Shown: one piece after another, positions 54,760 to 64,000 of the stretch
Numbering within the stretch: position 1 is the first letter of the stretch
How the letters are laid out: every line of letters begins with the position of its first letter
NCBI RefSeq assembly: GCF_035046485.1
Contig: NC_085137.1
Span: 41,533,155 to 41,597,154 of the forward strand
Length of the DNA: 64,000 bases
Direction of reading: 5' to 3'
Source of the DNA: Aedes albopictus
Lineage: Eukaryota; Arthropoda; Insecta; Diptera; Culicidae
Notes under the pieces: model-generated
What the model was told of the DNA's origin: nothing
Seen by the model: the letters and a program-made list of their open reading frames with translations, nothing else
Database searches by the model: none
Translations under genes and position numbers: made by a program

Positions 54760-57120
54760 AAATTCTTGGAAGATCGTTTGAGAGAATGCTCAAAGGAATT
54801 TCCGAAGGTTTTTTCGGGAAAAAAATCTAGAAAAGTCTCGGAAAAAAGGGTAATCTCTGTAGGATTTTCTAAAGAAATCCCTGGAGGAATTTATGCAGAA
54901 ACTCATACACAACTTTCTTACATAGTTCTTTGTGAAACTTCTGGAAGAATCCCTAGAGTAATTTCTGGAAAAGTTGCTGTGGGCATTTCTGGTGAAATCC
55001 TTGGAAGAATTTCCTAAGCAACCCCATTGCAAATTTTTGAAAGAACTTTTGAAACATTATCTGAAAAACTTTGGAATAGTTTCTGAAGACATCGCTGAAA
55101 GTGTTGTTAAAGAAATCTCTGGGGAAATTTCTAAATAATTGTTCTAAAGAAATTTTTGAACGAATTTTGAAAGAATCCCTGGAGGAATTTATGCTCAAAT
55201 TCATGTTTAATTTTTTGGATTAAAAAAATGGAGGAATATCAGAATTAAATCATGCAAGATGCTTTTTAGGAATACTTTGTGGAATTTGAAGAATAGGAAG
55301 AATTTCTAAATAAATCCCTGGAGAAAATTTTTGAATAAATCCATGGAAGATTTTTTTTTTTAAATCCGTGAGGGAATTTTGTGCCGAATACTCGGGCAAA
55401 ATTCTAAATGAGTTTTTTAGAATTTTTTTAAAAGAATTTTTGAGGAATTTTTTGGTAGATATGCTCATGCTCAATTTTTTGGTAGATATTCTAAAGGAAT
55501 CTCCAATAGATTCTCCAAACTAATGCCTAGAGAGGTTCTGTCACATTCGCCCGAAAACCATTCGCCCGAATTCCAAATGCCCGAATGACAAACGCCCGAA
55601 TGTAACAAACGCCCGAAAGTCATTCGCCCGAATAGACCATTCGCCCGAAAAGACCATTCGCCCGAAATACCATTCACCCGAAAAGACCATTCACCCAAAA
55701 GACCATTCGCCCGAAAACCGTAATAATCTTGAAAAATACTTTTCTGAAATCAATTTAGGCGTCGTACATGTGTATTGCAATCTTTAACACAGTCTGATAT
55801 AAAACTTATACTGTTAAAACATTTTCAGCAATATAGCTGTGAAAACATTTATTGGAATTTTTCCTTCTTTTGTTAATAGGCTTATCTTTCTAGTTCTACC
55901 TTCAAGGAAATTAAGTTCAATTCGATGTCATTTTTTATAATAAATTTGCCCTTCTTTCAATCATGGGCTGTTGTTTTAATTTGTTATTTTATGGGGAACC
56001 TTGACGTTTTATTGTTTACAATTTCTGGATTCAAAACATGGTTTCAGAAGAACAGCTTATTCAAATAAGAATGCTTGCGATTTCGGTGTTTTTTTCTGCA
56101 TCCGTTAGTTCACACGTTTTAATTTTTATGAACTATTGTTTATTTTAACGATACGTAAATATTCCGAGTAGATCAATCGTGAACACTATTAACTTAAAAG
56201 TATTGGCTACTCTGTGCTGAAGTTTTGAAGCTATCCTCTCGATCAACAATGCTATAACAATTATTGACCTATTATGTAATATTTTCACAAGAAATTAGGC
56301 CTTCTTCAAAACATAGGCCGTTCTTTCAAACTAAGCTAATATGATTATTATTGGCTCCAGCTGTTCTTGCGATTGGTCGGATACTAAGTACACCATGCGT
56401 CTGTCCTTAAACTTTCATCATGGCAAACTAGGAAAAAACTTGTTCAAAGAAATTGCATGGAATCGGCGGATGATTTTCGGGCGAATGGTCTTTCGGGCGA
56501 ATGGTCTTTTCGGGCGAATGGTCATTCGGGTAAATGGTCTTTTCGGGCGAATGGTCTATTCGGGCGATTGGAATTCGGGCGTTTGTCATTCGGGCGTTTG
56601 TGATTCGGGAGAATGGTTTTCGGGCGAATGTGACAGAATCGCCTAGAGAAATTTGTGAATTAATATCCAGAGGAATTAATTATCCCTGGGCGAATTTCTC
56701 AAACAATCCCTGATATGATTTCAAAAATGAAAAATCATGGCGGAAATGGGAAAGCAGTTTACGCCAGATTTCATCCCTAGAAGATTTTCTGAAATAACCT
56801 GTAATATGATGATTAGTTTTCTTCGGAAACCGTGGTAATAAAGTTGAAAATTTTGTATTCACATCCTTTTATTTGACACCAAAGAATTGCAGCAAAAGGA
56901 GACCGAATAGATAGTGGCACAAATCTACACTACTCGTAGAGAAAGATCGTTCAGCAAATACAGCACAACCAGTAACCACGCTCTATCAAGTGGTTGTCAC
57001 GAATCTCAAAATTTCCGAAGGAATCCCTGAAGGAATGTTTGAAGCAATTTGTTAAGCCCTAGAATGTATAAATCCTCGGAGACATTTTCAAAGGAATACC
57101 TGAATTACTTTCTGAACTTT
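54760..57120 (+). repeat. degenerate 12-bp minisatellite split by a DNA element
   Basis: GGAATTTCTGAAAGAATCCC-type units from 54760 to 55530, again at 56641-56720, and sparsely at 57005-57120. The break at 55534-56640 is the element described separately. Sequence 56721-57000 is diverged or unrelated. This is the same family as 30300-32930. Confidence 0.6.
55534..56640. mobile_element. Mutator-like fold-back element, 9-bp duplication, repeated ATTCGCCCGAA
   Basis: GCCTAGAGA lies directly on both sides (55525-55533, 56641-56649). The ends GGTTCTGTCACATTCGCCCG and its inverse (GATTCTGTC) extend into terminal repeats of about 170 bp, built of nine or more tandem units of about 16 bp (CATTCGCCCGAAAAGAC). 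A 9-bp duplication and long inverted repeats are typical of Mutator-like elements. The central 700 bp holds no transposase. Confidence 0.7.
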
Positions 57121-57173
57121 TTGAATTCTTTGGGACATTTATGAAAACAACGCTATTGTGAGCGATGAACGTA

Positions 57174-58129
57174 CAGTGTATCAAACAATTGTCCGTACAG
57201 CAACTTTTTGTCAAAATAATTTTTCATTCAAATGTTAATAACTTTTTTATGCGTCAATCAGAAACGCTGAAATTTTGACCAATCATGAATCATATATTAA
57301 AGCTCCATTGGTAAAATTTTGAGCGAGATCGAATAAGTTTTCTGAAAGTTATAAAACTTTTAGTAAAACTTATAAGATTTTTGAACACATTTTCAAAACC
57401 ATATATCACAATTTGCACTTGATGAATTTTTTTCTATTTTTTTTGTGTTACATCTTATACCTAAGGCTTTCATATGCAGCTATGTTTGGGGTTTTATATT
57501 CACTACAAAAAATATGAAAAATGTGCTTATGTAGTTGAAGATGTTTAAAAATTTAGCATATTTTGCACATATAATCTGCCAAACGTTTTCCACCAATAAA
57601 AGTGCATTACCTGAACGGAAAATCCATGGGACCTACTCTTCATATGTAGTTTAGTAGGTCCTGTATAAAAATATTACATAAGGAATGTTTAAAAAAGTTG
57701 AAAACACTTGGCACTTTTATTGACCAAAATATGATAAATTTCCAAATGACACTCTGAACATATACATATTTTTAATATTTTTTGTAGTGAATATAAAACC
57801 TTAAACGAAACTGCATATGAAAGCCTTAGGTATAAGCTGTAACACAAAAAAAAAATGAAAAAGTTTCATCATATGATATATTGAGATATATTGAGATATA
57901 TTGTTTTAAAAATGTGTTCAAAAATCTTATAAGTTTTACTAAAAGTTCTATAACTTTCAGAAAACTTATTCGATCTCACTCAAAGTTTTGCCAATGGAGC
58001 TTTAATATATGGGTTATAATTGGTCCAAATTTCAGCGTTTTTGATTGACGTATAAAAAAGTTATAAACATTTTAATGAAAAAATATTTTGATCAAAAAAT
58101 TGCTGTACGGACAATTGTTTGATACACTG
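57174..58129. mobile_element. palindrome family C (956 bp, TA-flanked)
   Basis: Ends CAGTGTATCAAACAATTGTC and the exact inverse ending CACTG, with TA at 57172-57173 and 58130-58131. Target context GAACG-TA-CGTTC is itself palindromic. The mirrored arms include TTATAAGTTTTACTAAAAG and CTTATACCTAAGGCTTTCAT. It is the same size class and layout as families A and B but shows no obvious sequence similarity. Confidence 0.8.
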
Positions 58130-58131
58130 TA

Positions 58132-58524
58132 CGTTCAAAATGTTGACTTTTCAATCAAACATATATATTTTTGGAGCCAAAGATTTTGATCGAAACAAGT
58201 TAGTGAGGTAGTGGTTTATTCGTTATTTAGCAAAAATTACTCATATATGTCAAAAACTCAGGCTTTGGTACTTTTTGGTATACAATTGAAATAAAAATTT
58301 AATTTAAAAAATTGCTTCGATTTTATGTGTAATTCGATTTTATAGACAATTTAAAAATTTAATATACTATATGTTTGGGCATTCACCCCCTATACACGAC
58401 GCTGGACTCATCTGTTGAACCTGCAACTGGCTGCTGGAAGCTGATTATATAATTTAGTAAATGCTATTGTGACTCACTCAATATTGCCGGCTACCGACAA
58501 CAACGATATTGTCTACAGCGTCTA
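58132..58524. other. AT-rich sequence, nothing recognised
   Basis: No ORF of note and no repeat match. It lies between two TA-flanked elements. Confidence 0.45.
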
Positions 58525-58526
58525 TA

Positions 58527-58635
58527 GGGCACTGCATTGTTTTGATTTTGTATGGGATTTTGACGTTTCTTGGCCTTGTTGTTTACAAAAATTCTGTAAG
58601 AGTGAAAGAGAAGGAGAGAATTTCATGCAGTGCCC
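58527..58635. mobile_element. 109-bp TA-flanked MITE (GGGCACTGCAT ends)
   Basis: TA at 58525-58526 and 58636-58637. The ends GGGCACTGCATTG and CATGCAGTGCCC are inverted copies. Interior TTTTGACGTTTCTTGG. Confidence 0.65.
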
Positions 58636-58637
58636 TA

Positions 58638-59328
58638 TGAAGGCTACCTACGGCTAGGCATGGATGTGGTGGACGTAAACAACCCATGGACAATAGTCGG
58701 CTAGAGAAGGACTCTCACAGTGATCAGGCCGATCGGCGACATTCTCTCCAGAGGTGACGTCACTGATATCGATCATCAGAGCACGGAGGATGGTTGGCTT
58801 GAGCTGATGATGATATCAGTGACAGTCCAATCTATGCAATCGTCGCGATCGATCGCTATACCACTTTCTTTTCTATTACATACTACATTGAATTGCGCAC
58901 ATTAAGTTAAATATATTATTAAGTCGAATTCCGGGTGTTTCACGCTATAGTACAAACCGAAATTACCGAGTTGCACACATTGAAAGTTCTGGTGGTCGTT
59001 TAGTAAGCGATCGGGTTAAAATTTGCCGGTTTCGGTTGGTTTGGTCGTTGGAAGAAAGTATATACTGGTGGCGATAGTTGGTGCTAGCTGGCGGAACCAA
59101 CGTACGGGATATTGGTGTATCTCCAATTAGTAAGACGAGGTGCTGGGAAGTTGACAACTGGAACCCAGGCTGGATTGAGGACCCTTCTAGCCTATCGAAG
59201 GTGAGTTTCGGAGTCGACACTATACACTACTTGTTTTTTCAAATCTTAACATCTTCTATTTTTACAATTTCACATGTCGCCGGAATTGCATCATCATCAT
59301 CATCATCATCATCATCAATTCCTGTCAT
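58638..59328. other. complex sequence ending in a (CAT)n tract
   Basis: G+C-richer DNA. CGAAG-GTGAGTTT at about 59199 resembles a splice donor. The tract (CAT)n of about nine units at 59289-59316 could be the tail of a non-LTR element, but no target duplication around it was found. An alternative is single-copy DNA with a microsatellite. Confidence 0.35.
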
Positions 59329-59343
59329 ATCAGACGAAAAATA

Positions 59344-60256
59344 GGGGCTTATATAGCCGAGACGGTAAACGCACGGGTATTCAGCATGACCATGCTGAGG
59401 GTGACGGGTTCGATTCCCAGTCGGTCCAGGATCTTTTCGTAAAGGAAATTTCCTTGACTCCCTTGGGCATAGGAGTATCTTCGTGCCTGCCACACACGAT
59501 ATACACATGCAAAATGGTCTTTGGCAGAGGAAGCTCTCAGTTATCCCTCTAATACCCTAATTTTTGATTTTGATCTAAACATCATTTTTCGTCATCTAAA
59601 ATCGTTTCAAACATGTTTTGGAAGATGATTCTTTATTATTCTCGATTTCGTGAATTTCAGTTTTTGATTTTTCTAATTTTTATTTTTGAACATCCCCACA
59701 CTTTTATATTTTTCCTGGAAGCCTATTTGGGGTACGGTTTTTTTTAGATGAAAACATTTTGAGATTTTATGATTATTGTTAAAATATTTCCATTTTTATT
59801 TTTTTTCATAGAAAATTTTATTTTCCGTGTAATTTTAAGGAATATAATTTTAGAGTGTATTCGATTCCCTTAAACTACTAAACTAGGGTAGAATGATTTG
59901 GGAAAAAATAAAATATGTTAATTGTAGCGATTCAATACAAAATAAGCAATGACTTCTAAAAGGTGACTAAAACATCCATTTTTCAATGATTTTTAAAAAA
60001 TGTAAATACGCATTAAAATACGCCAAAAACCATTTTGGAATATACAAAACAGTCCTAAATATCACCCAAAAATATAAAAAAAATTATTTTCCACGATACA
60101 AAAATTACAAAAATGCTCAAACTATACCCCGTCTAAAGGCGGGGTGGGGTATTAGAGGGTTAAAAACTGTGGAAGTGCTCATTGAACACTAAGCTGAGAA
60201 GCAGGCTTTGTCCCAGTGAGGACGTTACGCCAAGAAGAGGAGAAGAGGAGAGGAGG
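59344..60256 (+). mobile_element. tRNA-derived SINE with 15-bp duplication, split by a TTAA MITE
   Basis: ATCAGACGAAAAATA lies at 59329-59343 and 60257-60271. The SINE has a tRNA-like head (AGCCGAGACGGTAAACGC, B-box GGTTCGATTCCC), then TTCCTTGACTCCCTTGGGCA, then AAGCTCTCAGTTA. After the MITE it resumes with AACTGTGGAAGTGCTC, AGTGAGGACGTTACGCC and an (AGG/AAG) tail. The 3' region is Feilai-like. About 300 bp belong to the SINE. Confidence 0.8.
59545..60159. mobile_element. piggyBac-type MITE, copy 2, inside a SINE
   Basis: 615 bp with exact inverted ends CCCTCTAATACCC / GGGTATTAGAGGG. TTAA at 60160-60163 and TTAT (one change) at 59541-59544. It is in opposite orientation to 14868-15481 and similar along its whole length. 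Confidence 0.8.
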
Positions 60257-60271
60257 ATCAGACGAAAAATA

Positions 60272-60600
60272 ATTGATAGTTATAGATATTCCAACTTACC
60301 TTTGCCAAAGGCTCATCAGATGAAAGCAAAAAGATGAAGAATCAATAATCACCATATTTGTGTCTTATTTACTAGGTTAGCTTTGGAGAACCGTAAAACT
60401 CGCGGTTTGGTCGAGGTTAGAGGGAACAATAATTTTTAAGGTAGGGATGGGATAATGGGGATTTTTGTTGACTCTCTGCAGCATGGCGTGACGTAGTTGC
60501 TGCTGATCAAGCGTAGGGTGGACAAACAACCTGTAGCGATGCAAACAAACGTTTTTCGAGGGGACACAAGGTGGACAAGTGGAACAACAAGACGGGGATA
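60272..60600 (-). other. probable 3' untranslated region of the LINE fragment
   Basis: Follows the stop codon of the RNase H frame on minus. No clear tail or duplication was found, so its left limit is unknown. GGCAAAGGTAAGTTGG on minus resembles a splice donor but has no supporting exon. Confidence 0.35.
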
Positions 60601-61440
60601 TCAAACGAAAACTTCAGCTTGTTTCAAGAAGTTGTACACAAGCTTCATGTACTCAAGATCAAGTTTACCCAACACATTTATAATGTCTTCCTTTTCTGGT
60701 TTCCCTCGGGCCCTGAGGAATGCGCATAAAAAGGATCTGGCAATACCGTATTCGGGGCATTCCCACACAACATGGTTGATATCTTGATAGCCTGCACCAC
60801 AGCTACAACGATTGCTATCTGTGAGCACTATTCGATAGAAGTACGAGCCCAGAGCGTAGTGATTGGACATAAGTCGACACATTATCTTGATAAAATCACG
60901 ACCCACGTCCAACACCTTGAACCACGCCGTCTTCGATACCTGTGGGAGAATTGAATGAAACCACCTGCCCAATTCACCTGCATCCCATTTTTGTTGCCAA
61001 CTGACCAAGGCATGCTGACGAGCAATCGAAAAAAATTCATTGAAGGCGATATGACGGTCATAAATATCGCCTTCCATAGCGCCCACCTTGGCGAGCGAGT
61101 CCGCTTTTTTATTGCCCGGAATCGAGCAATGCGAAGGGACCCGGACCAAGGTGATATTATATGCTTGATTCGATAGAGCACTCAGAAATGATCGTATTTC
61201 GCTTAGGAAATACGTGGAGTGCTTCACCGGCCTCATTGAGCGAACAGCCTCAATTGAACTGAGACTATCCGTAAAAATGAAATATTGATCAGAGGGAACA
61301 GAGGCGATTCGCTCTAATGCGTAGTGTATGGCCGCCAATTCTGCGACATATACTGAGCAAGGACTTTGAAGTTTATAGGCGGCGCTATGAAGCTCATTAA
61401 ATACACCAAATCCAGTGGAATCATTTGTTTTTGACCCGTA
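60601..61440 (-). pseudogene. non-LTR retrotransposon ORF2 C-terminus: RNase H and Cys/His region
   Basis: An open frame of 279 codons without a natural start. It opens at 61440 with GSKTNDSTGFGVF, the strand after the first RNase H catalytic Asp. It keeps the Glu in VAELAAIHYAL, the Asp in FTDSLSSIEA, and the His/Asp of VPSHCSIPGNKKAD. Then comes the C-terminal CSCGAGYQDINHVVWECPEY, a Cys-His motif seen in I/R1/LOA-type LINEs. RNase H removes RNA from the RNA:DNA hybrid during target-primed copying. The 5' break coincides with loss of the first catalytic Asp, and an in-frame stop lies at 61453-61455, so it is a dead 5'-truncated copy. The stop is at 60601-60603. The exact clade is not assigned. 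Confidence 0.85.
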
Positions 61441-61455
61441 CGCAGAAAAAAACTA

Positions 61456-62500
61456 TGTTAAAATCAAAAATATTTGGGGTAAATTAAAATAAATTGTTAA
61501 TTTGTTCAGGCCACAAAAATAAAACTGTTTGGAGCAAATCGAACGTCACATTTGAAGCAAATGCAATCGATGTTTGAAACAAAAATGCATCTGCTGACAG
61601 ATTATGTTAGAAATAAATGTAAATATTTTTGTTTTCTTTTTTGTGGCAGGTCGGCCCTACGGAAATGTTTGTTTCCCATTAAACTTATAAAGTAATTTCC
61701 TTCGCAGGGAAAACCCACTTCCCGTGTTGTACTTTCATTGCCAACATCATGTTTACATCTTTTAGATAACATACGCTCCCGAAAATAACGGGATTCCGTG
61801 CAGACTTTCGGTGAGCCTTGCCTTTTTTGTAGGAGGAAATCTTGTTTGATGTTGCAACTGGATCTTGTGAGTTTTGTTTATGTTCTCGACGGCGGGACGG
61901 GGGGCTCCTCAATGGGTATTGCCGAAATAAATGTGTAATTGAGTTAGTTTTAAAAATTAAAATTTTAGTTTTAAACATTTTATCAGTTTACCAAATAAAC
62001 ATGAATATTTTTATTTCAAACGAACGAAATTTGTCTCCGTGCGTCAGTGAAAAACCTTCTGTCGCAACTGACATGACCAAACTTGCTTGCAAAAATTTTT
62101 GGAATGTGCTCCGATCGGAGCTGATCTGGGATTCCACGGATTTCTTGCGTCATGGTCAGATCAAAACCTATAGTGGAATTGAAGAAGTCTGGGAAGCAAC
62201 CACGGTTGAGAACATTCAAAGAAGGGTGAACCTCTAGAGTCATGTACACTGTACACTGTCATAAAATGATTTGAGTTGCGAAGAATTTGACCAACTTTTC
62301 GAATAAACACCTACGGTCAAATCATTATTTTTAAACATCCTATGTACCATAGTGTCACGTAGAATGTGTGCAAGGAATTGAATTCAAGTTGTGCCCGAAA
62401 TAAACGTGAACTTGACGGAAAGAGAACTCGAAGGACAATTATTCAATGTTATTATTTTGAGAAACTTGCAGTTCTTTAACAATATGATTTTACATAATAT
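61456..62500. other. no gene established
   Basis: AT-rich to about 61650, then more complex DNA. A 131-codon plus frame (61842-62237) has a Cys-rich start and a plain C-terminal half (FWNVLRSELIWDSTDFL) without a domain I recognise. It might be a decayed coding fragment. CATGTACACTGTACACTGT near 62241 is a small repeat. Confidence 0.35.
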
Positions 62501-63159
62501 GGAAGCTAATTTATAAATTTATAATTGATGCCAATTCGTCCAAATCCATGAGGCGTTGGGCGAGGCGTGAGAGTAAAATCAATCATTTTTGGTCGGTTCA
62601 TAAATAGACGGGAATTAGATGAAAACATAAGGTTTAAGGATTCTCCCTTTGGAGTCGGAAAGTCTCGCCACGGCTCACAGTGGCGGGGCTCCATACAAAT
62701 GCCGGACAAAACCTAAAACTTTTTCCAAATGCGCTGAAATTCGCATGTCTAGATAATTTGGGTGTGCTGAATCTATTTCTGGCATCAAAATTTACATAAC
62801 TTGCATTATTGAAGGTAGGTTCAAAGTATTAAAATAACCTTAGTTTTAATAAAAATAATAAAAAGCTCATAATAAATAAGTCTGCATCATGTTTATTTAT
62901 TATGGAATATAGTTTCAGTGCTCTGTGTAGCAAAAAAAAGATTGGATAATATGTTGATCTACATAGTTTATTTTTTGATGAAGCATGTAGAATTGTATAA
63001 AAATGCAAGTTAACAAGGCAAAATTGCTATGTATATACTTTTTATTAAGTGAGGGTTATATTCTATTCATCATGTCCGTTTGTCACACAGCGAAAATAAC
63101 AATGACGATACCTCATACCACATCTAGGTGGAACAAAAGTCGACCATACAAGCTCACAA
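62501..63159. other. no gene established
   Basis: A slightly GC-richer patch at 62520-62705 carries a minus frame of 67 codons with no domain. The rest is AT-rich with nothing recognised. Confidence 0.4.
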
Positions 63160-63427
63160 CACAGACAAACAGACATCTCATGCTACTCACTTTCCATTGA
63201 TCCTCTTATTAACAGTTAGTTCAAATAATTGGTAGTTCGTAAATCGTACGCTCATGGCCCTTGCATAATTTTTGCTCCTGTTTGACGTTTATTCACTACC
63301 GCTATCTAGTTATGAGATTGCGAAACATTGGCATTGATTGGCGGTTTGATTAGCATTGATCGATTATGCTCTCGCGACCATTATTTAAATCGCAATTTGT
63401 TCGAAGTGATACGTCTGTTTGTCTGTG
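63160..63427. mobile_element. CACAGA-ended MITE, copy 3
   Basis: Ends CACAGACAAACAGACATC and ACGTCTGTTTGTCTGTG. Interior CACTACCGCTATCTAG and GAGATTGCGAAAC match copy 1 (3693-4039) in reverse. Flanks CTCACAA and GTCACCA agree at five of seven positions, a decayed duplication. Confidence 0.65.
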
Positions 63428-63434
63428 GTCACCA

Positions 63435-64000
63435 TTTCAGAGGCTTTTTAGTTAATCATTATTGAAATTAATGTCGCCGAATTTCCGAGAACGTATATTA
63501 GCAAATAAAACCTTGGATGATTAGTTGATAATAAATACGCATATGTAATGTACATTCGTTTTTGAATGTACAAGAAACCCGTTATTTTATTATTCTTATT
63601 AAAAGGTAAACTACATTATAGCTACTTACTTTAATATAATCGATAAAATTACAGTCTATCACAAAACCATTCAATAACAGCTCTGTTGTATTTGCTCAAA
63701 AATGCACTTATTGAATATTTACAGTACCAACGTATGCGCAACAATAAACAGGTCAAACCCCCTCCCAAATACATTCTGCCTAAGTGATAACGCAACATAT
63801 CAATATACTACAATGACTTTTATATTCTGGACGGGAATTTTAAAAGATATTTTATAAGTTTACGTTCGAAAACAAAATTCATAAATTTTCGACTGTTCCG
63901 CAACCATGCGTCTCCATTACAACTTTTTTTCAAAAAAGTAAATTTTTCGTTCTTAGCGCAGTTTTGCGCAGACAGTGAGGTATATCCCAAAAACTAGACA
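63435..64000. other. AT-rich sequence, nothing recognised
   Basis: No ORF over 60 codons, no inverted repeat of note and no tRNA motif to the window end. Confidence 0.5.

Noticed and set aside
59289..59316. (CAT)n tract as the tail of a LINE at 58638-59288.
   Set aside because: Plausible, but no target duplication around it could be found, unlike the (ATC)n-tailed insertion at 23592-24295. Left as an undetermined region.
61842..62237. 131-codon plus frame with a Cys-rich start.
   Set aside because: No recognisable domain. The first half is low in coding texture and the second half could be a decayed fragment, but nothing supports a gene call.
1..64000. LTR retrotransposon or endogenous viral sequence.
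   Set aside because: I found no long direct repeats with TG...CA ends, no gag/pol motifs and no viral domains in any frame. The only polymerase-associated homology is the LINE RNase H fragment.

Overview
The window is eukaryotic, repeat-saturated, AT-rich intergenic or intronic DNA, and I read it as a mosquito of the genus Aedes. Two copies of a tRNA-derived SINE that I recognise as Feilai (17405-17594 and 49293-49555) support this. So do a third, related SINE and dense populations of small TA- and TTAA-flanked elements, fold-back (palindromic) elements and non-LTR retrotransposon tails. There are no operons and no convincing complete protein-coding gene. The only clear protein homology is a broken RNase H / C-terminal piece of a non-LTR retrotransposon (60601-61440, minus). 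Two weak host-gene hints are a 50-nt candidate exon with both splice sites (12347-12396) and a candidate first coding exon on minus (7453-7732) inside a 1-kb insertion.

Layout. 0-9 kb: nested small DNA elements, and a 1-kb insertion with a 21-bp direct repeat. 9-17 kb: a 0.96-kb palindrome (family A), SINE pieces, an older palindrome (family B) carrying a TTAA-flanked MITE, and a degenerate 12-bp minisatellite. 17-27 kb: family B full copy, a large interrupted fold-back (20335-24550) hosting a pogo-type element and a LINE tail, then two family-A copies side by side. 27-34 kb: a LINE tail, a sequence-complex block rich in homeodomain and POU sites, a long 12-bp minisatellite, and a second LINE tail in the opposite orientation split by a MITE. 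34.4-43.4 kb: a roughly 9-kb compound fold-back element with matching 30-bp ends, mirrored internal repeat layers, and a 6-kb nearly perfect 17-bp satellite at its centre. 43-52 kb: a 0.65-kb insertion with a hammerhead-ribozyme-like inverted repeat, a 2.3-kb fold-back, and a 2.6-kb hAT-type element with an exact 8-bp target duplication. 52-64 kb: 12-bp minisatellite split by a Mutator-like element (9-bp duplication), another 0.96-kb palindrome, a SINE split by a TTAA MITE, the LINE fragment, and sparse sequence to the end.

The elements interact mainly by nesting, so insertion order can be read from target duplications and from relatives with empty sites. The strongest unusual object is the compound element at 34373-43352, where a transposon-like fold-back structure contains a freshly homogenised satellite. 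Terminal and target-site statements were read directly from the sequence. Superfamily names (pogo/Tc1-mariner, piggyBac, hAT, Mutator, Penelope) are inferred from termini and duplication length, because no transposase is present.
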